A DNA stretch of 64,000 nucleotides. Source: Ereboglobus luteus. GTDB lineage: Bacteria > Verrucomicrobiota > Verrucomicrobiia > Opitutales > Opitutaceae. Under the pieces are notes generated by a model. That model searched no databases. It had not been told where the DNA came from and saw only the letters and a list, made by a program, of their open reading frames with translations. The translations under genes and the position numbers were made by a program. Shown here piece after piece: positions 59,001 to 64,000 of this stretch (positions within the stretch are counted from its first letter, which is position 1; each line of letters starts with the position of its first letter). The stretch lies in the NCBI RefSeq assembly GCF_003096195.1, contig NZ_CP023004.1, forward strand, positions 3,886,501 through 3,950,500, written 5' to 3'.

Positions 59001-59383
59001 CCAACTGTAAATTTGTCCAGCACATATATCTCGCTGCTCATCATGATATCGAGAAGCACCTCCTTGTCGGACACGCTCACGGTTCGGGTTACATTATCCA
59101 TGCCGGGATACTCAACCGTTATGGTATAGATGCCGGACTTTAAATTTGGCAGCACATACAGGCCTTGTGAATCGGTCAGCACGGACTGTCTTGTATCATT
59201 GATGGTGACTGTGGCTGCGTTGAGCACCTGTTTGGTCACATCATTTACAACATGCCCCTTTATTGATCCCGTGGGCTGCTGAGCAAAGAGCGCGGCAGGG
59301 AACAGGCAAATGGCAATGAGGGCGGATAATATGAGGCCTTTGGGGAAGAATCCAGACCGTGGGTTACGGGGAATGTTATTCAT
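56087..59383 (-). CDS. TonB-dependent outer-membrane receptor
   Basis: 1098 residues from Met at 59383 (MNNIPRNPRSGFFPKGLILS begins the signal; a start at 59446 is open). After the signal (CLFPAALFAQ) a CarboxypepD_reg-like beta-sandwich (GSIKGHVVNDVTKQVLNAATVTINDTRQSVLTDSQGLYVLPNLKSGIYTITVEYPGM) precedes the plug (NIGNMLRRIPGITGT, SIQLRGMSANFTSLDIDGVR, ADMIETVTVVKSPTPDMPSDSLAGRI). The beta-barrel fills the rest and ends LDFLGTAGIQATF. No STN domain is present, so sigma/anti-sigma signalling is not expected. It likely imports oligosaccharides; no SusD gene accompanies it. It heads the minus-strand series and shares a promoter region with the divergent kinase. Confidence 0.92.
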   Translation of the reverse strand: MNNIPRNPRSGFFPKGLILSALIAICLFPAALFAQQPTGSIKGHVVNDVTKQVLNAATVTINDTRQSVLTDSQGLYVLPNLKSGIYTITVEYPGMDNVTRTVSVSDKEVLLDIMMSSEIYVLDKFTVGGEREGNAAAIAAQRSADNLQLVLTADAFGNITKGNIGNMLRRIPGITGTTDEVDTESIQLRGMSANFTSLDIDGVRSTSGGEGRTQSTADIPADMIETVTVVKSPTPDMPSDSLAGRIMMTTKSAYDRQGRQINIRAANSYNFTYGRDVGAKRHSSLSPAFSLSYSDVFSVGKGRNNLGIYARASWERVLAVRGTTSWDTSSTSGTRTDEADGSTYKVRQQRFQNASTALHGNDRSGASIKVDYKLNPKVSLGGSISYSNASNDMYRVRNILSSGGSVDHTLSHADMNTWLINPDNGEKIVYGDYAVVEGANYSVEQSFRDQTTERYSAQLYGTYRDDSSGIKIDTRLSVQRSERESRERKVTIRSNKKINYAMDRRAEGGNDRWPAIRVLKDFYSGNTEGVVAGAEYDFIDANPFADDFSEVYASNAEVSEYYLYEDPVTGEKSIKSRVIASYEASSNNLEWQRKYTQNDRVDAKVDLTKKISWKWPIEFKTGAAFSYETNETWRHDLRGKILLEPFNSDLSSLLDTSWDFGGGLGNYPAGSVFDFGKIDQALGVSFKGWAEDPIDRWNYNSDTFFVDKKSTRENTLKNSGRYVVERIYAAYMSGKVEIGKLTVLGGARFERTENTRTQPVVNNSLSSVDPNDYGFDFDRDLIAGTLAQYNGTGGGRGTYNRVNPSIHLVYRFNKNTKLALEYGRTLGRPNWGNLMGSVEYSNSSRKVKVPNMDLKPRTSENWDLSFEYYFGRQKTSAITLAVFQKDLKNYEVDADIMISPYEALALGANPEAGDFEGSDDYPDYNWIPWTLETKLNGGSGRVRGFEASYTQAFPFLPGALSGLSVDASFTCLTAEGTFTFKPGEYKTQKIQGFIPRSAAAGVNWNYHRFQMRLAWSWNDTYQENTPDKFEDTKFRYGRWVLDFTGKIKLTRNVTFFVDLSNLSSNHGAKYKPVSSGRLMRVETNALDFLGTAGIQATF

Positions 59384-59532
59384 ATTGCAGGTGAGGTTCA
59401 GTGTTTGGGCAGTCAAAATTTCACGAAAATATTTTCTGAAAAACAAAGGGCGAGGCAGAGGGTTTTGGATTTGATGACGAGGGTTACGTTCCCATCAAGC
59501 AAAGTTCACTGAATCGCTTCAATTCCACCAAT

Positions 59533-59548
59533 TAGTCTTTTTAGCCTA
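59533..59548. promoter_or_regulatory. Locus operator copy, receptor/kinase divergent promoter
   Basis: TAGTCT-TTTT-AGCCTA, 6-4-6 inverted repeat. It lies 149 bp from the receptor start at 59383 and 88 bp from the kinase start at 59637. Its position makes the kinase start at 59637 more likely than 59550, which would leave the site touching the start codon. Confidence 0.68.
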
Positions 59549-59636
59549 TTTGCATGAACATTACAGTCTCGCATCAATAATTTGTCTTTATTTACCTTGT
59601 TCCAACACTCGGACGTTCCGCATTCTACATCCCGCC

Positions 59637-62600
59637 ATGCTGCCTCCGTTTTATCGCACCTTATATCTCTTTCGCAATGCACAGTCACGCATTGTGAGGG
59701 GCTTTCTCTGGGTGACGGGCGCACTCGCATTGTTGGCACTTGCAGCCGCCCCGGCATTCGCTGACGCATCCGAGGCCAGGACCGGCGACTCGCACCGGGA
59801 CGGGACGTCCGCCCTGCCACAGTATGCCATAGCGTCCATGAACGCGGCCGCGTCCATGGAGGGCGCGAACGTGCTCCGCTCCATCCAAACGCGCGATGGT
59901 TATCTCTGGTTCGCGACAAGCATCGGCCTTGTTCGTTTCGACGGCATCAAATCCACCACTTTTCGCGCATCAAACACACCCGCCTTCATCACGCCATCCG
60001 TCCAGGGACTCTTTGAGGACAAGGACGGCTTTCTTTGGATTGGAACCGAGCACGGTGTCATACGGCATCGCGACGGAGTGTTTGAGCGCATCGGCTTGGA
60101 TGATGTTTTTGCATGCGCCTTCGCACAAACCGCGGACGGCTCCATCTGGATAGGCACCTTCGGGCAGGGTCTTTATTCGTGGAAAAACGGAACCATCCAG
60201 AAACATTCCCAGCGCTTCACGCCCTACAACGACTATATCCGCACACTCTATGTCGACTCGGCCGACAATCTGTGGATTGGCTCGCGCGCGGCCGGCATAG
60301 TCTGCCGACGCGCCATGATTGCAAGCGACAGCCCGGTCAATGACGCGCTTCCCCGCAATACTTTCACATCCGCGTCCACATCGCCGCGCGCGCATGCCGT
60401 CCCGCCCAACGGAGCCCATGCCGTCCCCGCCGTGTCCGAACCTGTCTTTACCCACTTGTTCGCCCGCAACGAGGCCGGCGGCGATGTCGAGTCGATCATC
60501 GAATATCCGCGCGGCACGCTTTGGCTCGGCTCCCATACGCGCGGGCTCTTCCGTTTGTCCAACGGCATAATCACACGCTTCACAACGGCAAACGGCCTCA
60601 CGACAAACCAGGTCACGCAGCTCACTCCGTCCGCAAACGGCGCGCTATGGGTCGCGGCCGGCGCGCTCCAGCAGATTCATTTCAACGACCTTGTAGCTGC
60701 CCACGAAAAAAACACCACGGCAACCATTGCGCACACACTCGCAAACGTCCCGGACGAACGCATCCTGGCGTTCACCGAGGATCATGAGGGCAGCCTTTGG
60801 TTATGCACTCGGGTCACCGGGCTCATGCGCGCCCGCATCACGCGCCATGAACACATCAACACCGGCAACGGACTTCCCGGCGACAGCGTCAAATCCATCA
60901 CCACCGACGCCGAGGGCAATCGTTATGCCGCCGTTCGCCGCGCGGGCATCGTGAAAATCACGCCCGATGGCGACATTGAAAAACTTCCCGCGCCGCCCGC
61001 GTCGCACGGTTCCCAGGAAATTAATGATCCCGATGTCGTTCTTGCCGCCTCGGACGGCTCCATTTGGAGCATCTGGCAGCGCCGGCTCTACGTTTGGAAA
61101 AACAATGCCTACACGTTCATCGACGGCCCCGGCGACGCATTCGGAGTTTTTGAGGACAGCGATGGCATCATGTGGGTCGGCCGCTCCGACCAAGTCCTTC
61201 GCTACCGCGGCACCACGCCCATAAACGAAAAGCCCATCCCCATCCGCATCGCCGCAACCTTTGCCGAGGCGGCCGATGGCGCGCTCTACATCGGAAGTTG
61301 GGATGACGGCATCTACAAATATCACGAGGGCCGGCTTGCCCTCTTTAACGCCGGCGAAAACGGCGATTCGCCGCTTCCGGGCACGCGCGTGCGCTCGCTC
61401 TACATTGACGGCGCCGGGCGCCTCTGGGCGGGGCTCCGCACTCACGGGCTCTTTGTGCACCACGATTGCCGCTGGCACGGTTCCGACGCCCTCTCCCAAG
61501 CCGTCGCCGATCAGGTATCCGCCATGGTCGAGGACTCGGCGGGCAACCTCTGGCTCGGCACAGTTGCGGGAGTCATGTGGGCGCCGGTCTCCGACCTGCT
61601 CCAATCCGCGCGCACGGGGGAACCCGTGCAAAACCTCCACTCCCTCAGTGTGACGGATGACTTTGAAGCCGCGCCCGTCTGGGTCGGCGCGCAACCGGTT
61701 CTTTCGCGCACAGCCGGCGGGCATCTTCATTTCGCCACGCGCCAGGGCATCCTTTCCATAAACCCGGAACGACTGACCATCAATAGCACGCCGCCGCCAA
61801 TCGTCATCGAACGCGTCACAGTCAATCAACAACCCATCGACACCAAAGCCCCCGGCATCCGTCTCACGCCCGGCACGCGCGACATCACGATTGACTACGC
61901 CGCCCTCAGCTACATCCGCCCCGCGCGGATCGCCTACAAACACCGCCTTGCCCCCCACGGCGACTGGGTGGACGCGGGCTCCAATCGCCGCGTCTCATTT
62001 GCCGATCTTCACCCGGGGCATTACACATTTGAAGTCACCGCCTGCAATGCCGACGGCGTCTGGAACACTCGCGCCACGGCATTTGCGTTCACCATCCTTC
62101 CTTTCTTTTATCAAACCCTGTGGTTTCGCATTGCGCTTCCCTGCGCGATATTCGTGGCGCTCGCCCTCATCGCCTTAACCATATACAAAACCCGCACCCG
62201 CCGCCTCAAACGCCGCGCCGCCGAACTTGCGCGTTACAACGCCGAGCTCGAAACCCGCATTCAGGAACGCACGCTTGAACTCACCCTCTCCAACACCGCC
62301 AAGTCCGAGTTTCTCGAAAACATCTCCCACGAAATCCGCAATCCCCTCAACGGCATCACCGGCCTCATCGACCAAATCGACGACGACCCGCACCGCCAGC
62401 GCACGCCAGCGCAACACGACCACGCCCGCGCGCTCAAGGCCTCCGCACGCCAGCTCAATCGCGTCTTCGAGGAAATCCTCAGCTTCTCCAAGCTCGAATA
62501 TGGCTACATCGCCACCCACGAAACCCGGTTCTCCCTCGTGGAACTGCTCACGGATGTCCGCGACACCTTCGCCCGCCAAGCCGCCGTCAGCCGCAACACC

Positions 62601-63848
62601 ATCCAGCTCAATCTCTCCGACATCGCCCTCGGCGATCTCTTCATCGGCGACGAGGCGAAAATCCGCACCATCATCGACAACTTCGTCGTCAACGCCATCA
62701 AATACGCCCCCGCCACGCCGATCACCATCACGCTCTCCATCACGGACCACGCCGATGCGGCGCCCTCCGACATCTTGATCGAAGTCATCGACCAGGGGCC
62801 GGGCGTGTCTCGCGACGAGCAGGAAATCATTTTCAAAAAATTCGCCCGCGGGGCCGCCGCGCGCCAGTCCGGCGTCACCGGCACCGGCATCGGCCTCGCC
62901 ACATGCGCCGCCACCGCGCGCCACCTCGGCGGCAACGTCGGCATCGAAAGCCACGCCGGACGCGGCGCGACCTTCTTCCTGCGCGTTCCGCTGCGACGGG
63001 TTTCAAAGCAAAAAAAATCGGAAACCACCGCCACTGTTCCCAGCGCCAGCACCGATGACGATTCGCATAACCACGCCCTCATCGTCGAAGACCAGCACTA
63101 TAATCAAATCGTCCTCGCGGGCCTCGTGAGCAAGCACGGCATCCAGCCCGATTGCGCCACCACTGCCACCGAGGCGCTCTCAATAATTGAAAACCGCCCC
63201 CCGGCGTGTCCCTTTGACATCATCTTCCTCGACATCGAACTGCCCGGCATGAAAGGCACGGAACTGGCGAGGCTGATTCGTGCCCGCCCCGACGGCGCCC
63301 ACCCCGTCATCATCGGCACCAGCGCGCACGACAGCAACGAAACCCGCGCACGTTGCATCGACGCCGGAATGGATGACTTTCTGCTCAAACCCCTCCGCGC
63401 GCACACGCTCATGGCGACAGTCGAGCACCATCGCGCCAAACGCCAGCCGGGCAACGGCACGCCGAGCTCAAGCACCGCCGCCGTTGACGCTCCCGCGCCA
63501 CACGCCACCGTCAACGACGCTCCTGACTCCATCGATTTCACGGCGCTTGACCTTTATGCCCGGCACGTCGACGGCGGCATGCCCGCGGCCAAACGCATCT
63601 TTGTCGAAAACCTGCGCACGGAGCTCGCCGCGCTTCACGCCGCTCACGCCGCCTGCGACACCGCCGCCACGACCCATGCGGCGCACCGCATCCGCTCGCA
63701 CACGGCGCTCGTGGGCGCGCCAAACCTCTGTGCTGTCGCCGGCCGTCTCGAACGCGCCGCCCGGCAGGGCAAAACCGGCGACGCTGCCGCCGCGCTCATC
63801 GCTGAAATCGACCAACTCGCCGCCGCGCTCATCGCGCAACTCGAATGA
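59637..63848 (+). CDS. Hybrid two-component histidine kinase (reg_prop, Y_Y_Y, HisKA, REC, HPt)
   Basis: 1403 residues from Met at 59637; signal-like N-terminus (FLWVTGALALLALAAAPAFA). About 50-680 has reg_prop propeller repeats (DGYLWFATSIGLVRFDG; DGFLWIGTEHGVIRHRDG; GNLWLGTVAGVMW), then a Y_Y_Y domain and a membrane segment at about 824-850. HisKA: EFLENISHEIRNPLNGI (His about 896). HATPase: IDNFVVNAIKYA, IDQGPGVSRDEQEIIFKKF, GTGIGLATCAATARHLGG. Receiver: LIVEDQHYNQIVLAGLV, with the phospho-Asp in IIFLDIELPGM (about 1198) and LLKPL. HPt at the end: AAHRIRSHTALVGA (His about 1348). Unlike Bacteroides hybrid systems there is no DNA-binding domain, so a separate response regulator is needed. 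It probably senses a periplasmic oligosaccharide. Confidence 0.93.
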   Translation: MLPPFYRTLYLFRNAQSRIVRGFLWVTGALALLALAAAPAFADASEARTGDSHRDGTSALPQYAIASMNAAASMEGANVLRSIQTRDGYLWFATSIGLVRFDGIKSTTFRASNTPAFITPSVQGLFEDKDGFLWIGTEHGVIRHRDGVFERIGLDDVFACAFAQTADGSIWIGTFGQGLYSWKNGTIQKHSQRFTPYNDYIRTLYVDSADNLWIGSRAAGIVCRRAMIASDSPVNDALPRNTFTSASTSPRAHAVPPNGAHAVPAVSEPVFTHLFARNEAGGDVESIIEYPRGTLWLGSHTRGLFRLSNGIITRFTTANGLTTNQVTQLTPSANGALWVAAGALQQIHFNDLVAAHEKNTTATIAHTLANVPDERILAFTEDHEGSLWLCTRVTGLMRARITRHEHINTGNGLPGDSVKSITTDAEGNRYAAVRRAGIVKITPDGDIEKLPAPPASHGSQEINDPDVVLAASDGSIWSIWQRRLYVWKNNAYTFIDGPGDAFGVFEDSDGIMWVGRSDQVLRYRGTTPINEKPIPIRIAATFAEAADGALYIGSWDDGIYKYHEGRLALFNAGENGDSPLPGTRVRSLYIDGAGRLWAGLRTHGLFVHHDCRWHGSDALSQAVADQVSAMVEDSAGNLWLGTVAGVMWAPVSDLLQSARTGEPVQNLHSLSVTDDFEAAPVWVGAQPVLSRTAGGHLHFATRQGILSINPERLTINSTPPPIVIERVTVNQQPIDTKAPGIRLTPGTRDITIDYAALSYIRPARIAYKHRLAPHGDWVDAGSNRRVSFADLHPGHYTFEVTACNADGVWNTRATAFAFTILPFFYQTLWFRIALPCAIFVALALIALTIYKTRTRRLKRRAAELARYNAELETRIQERTLELTLSNTAKSEFLENISHEIRNPLNGITGLIDQIDDDPHRQRTPAQHDHARALKASARQLNRVFEEILSFSKLEYGYIATHETRFSLVELLTDVRDTFARQAAVSRNTIQLNLSDIALGDLFIGDEAKIRTIIDNFVVNAIKYAPATPITITLSITDHADAAPSDILIEVIDQGPGVSRDEQEIIFKKFARGAAARQSGVTGTGIGLATCAATARHLGGNVGIESHAGRGATFFLRVPLRRVSKQKKSETTATVPSASTDDDSHNHALIVEDQHYNQIVLAGLVSKHGIQPDCATTATEALSIIENRPPACPFDIIFLDIELPGMKGTELARLIRARPDGAHPVIIGTSAHDSNETRARCIDAGMDDFLLKPLRAHTLMATVEHHRAKRQPGNGTPSSSTAAVDAPAPHATVNDAPDSIDFTALDLYARHVDGGMPAAKRIFVENLRTELAALHAAHAACDTAATTHAAHRIRSHTALVGAPNLCAVAGRLERAARQGKTGDAAAALIAEIDQLAAALIAQLE

Positions 63849-63853
63849 GTCCG

Positions 63854-63868
63854 TCGCCCGAAAGGCGA
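63854..63868 (+). terminator. Short hairpin after the hybrid kinase
   Basis: TCGCC-CGAAA-GGCGA, a 5-bp stem with a GNA-like loop, eight bases after the kinase stop. There is no clear T-run. Plausible terminator only. Confidence 0.4.
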
Positions 63869-63909
63869 TTGATTGCTCGAACACGCTTGCACAAAAGGCG
63901 CGCACACAT

Positions 63910-63999
63910 TCAATTTTTAAATGCAAAATACAGCAAACTCGCCAGTGCATTCACATCCGGCCGCGCACCGGCAAGGTTGTTAATCCCATACCAGAAGCA
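63910..63999 (-). CDS. C-terminal fragment of an unidentified protein
   Basis: An open frame from the window edge reads CFWYGINNLAGARPDVNALA and then SLLYFAFKN before a TGA at 63910-63912. It converges on the hybrid kinase gene. Only 29 residues are visible, so the protein cannot be identified; the residue mix looks protein-like, but chance is possible. Confidence 0.35.
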   Translation of the reverse strand, partial: CFWYGINNLAGARPDVNALASLLYFAFKN

Positions 64000-64000
64000 A

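Noticed and set aside
56087-59383. SusC-type receptor with a SusD partner
   Set aside because: The receptor has a SusC-like CarboxypepD_reg domain, but no SusD-like lipoprotein is encoded next to it; the neighbour is an autotransporter.
1-64000. CRISPR array, rRNA, tRNA, integrase or insertion sequence
   Set aside because: No regularly spaced repeats, no cloverleaf-like sequence and no transposase or integrase motifs were found on reading both strands.

Overview
The window is a carbohydrate-degradation region from a high-GC Gram-negative bacterium, most likely Verrucomicrobiota of the Opitutaceae type. This rests on gene content (TonB-dependent receptor without SusD, FecI/FecR pair, reg_prop hybrid kinase, many exported beta-helix enzymes, DUF362 proteins, C-terminal sorting tail, Chlamydia-like Pmp passenger) and on abundant dispersed palindromic repeats. 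The taxonomic call is inference. No rRNA, tRNA, CRISPR, integrase or transposase gene was seen.

Layout. 0-4 kb: 3' part of uxuA, an ECF sigma/anti-sigma pair and a GH43 lipoprotein. 4-18.2 kb: one long minus-strand series (GH28-type protein, FucP permease, frameshifted DUF362 plus GH105, beta-helix protein, GH36, exported URO-D-like protein, six-hairpin glycosidase). 18.6-22.8 kb: a second minus-strand series (jelly-roll lyase-like, beta-propeller glycosidase, GH31). 22.9-27.4 kb: divergent plus-strand genes (two jelly-roll lyase-like proteins, the second a frameshifted NHL-repeat giant, then FucU). 27.5-40 kb: DUF362 protein, toxin-antitoxin pair, beta-helix and two PL6-type lyases, and a GH28, interrupted by two AAA_14/DUF4143 ATPases. 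40.2-59.4 kb: a minus-strand series starting at a TonB receptor and running through a Pmp-type autotransporter, an S9-like protein lacking its catalytic serine, two GH28 enzymes, a BNR propeller and a GH105-propeller-GH105 giant. 59.6-63.8 kb: divergent hybrid histidine kinase.

How it fits together. The enzymes suit a pectin or rhamnogalacturonan-like, uronate-containing glycan: polygalacturonase-type backbone cleavage (GH28), removal of unsaturated uronates (GH105), side-chain trimming (GH36, GH31, GH43), uronate-directed lyases (PL6, BNR), outer-membrane import (TonB receptor), inner-membrane import and mutarotation of a deoxy-sugar (FucP, FucU), and uronate catabolism (UxuA). The exact substrate cannot be read from sequence alone.

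Most notable: a 16-bp inverted repeat (TAGTCY-N4-RGNCTA type) recurs, in strong form, at six places, each upstream of the first gene of a transcription unit. It looks like the operator of a locus-wide regulon whose DNA-binding regulator is not in the window. Also notable are signal peptides whose hydrophobic cores are encoded by dispersed short DNA repeats, a TonB receptor-autotransporter pair in place of SusC/SusD, and three single-base deletions in base runs that break otherwise intact genes.
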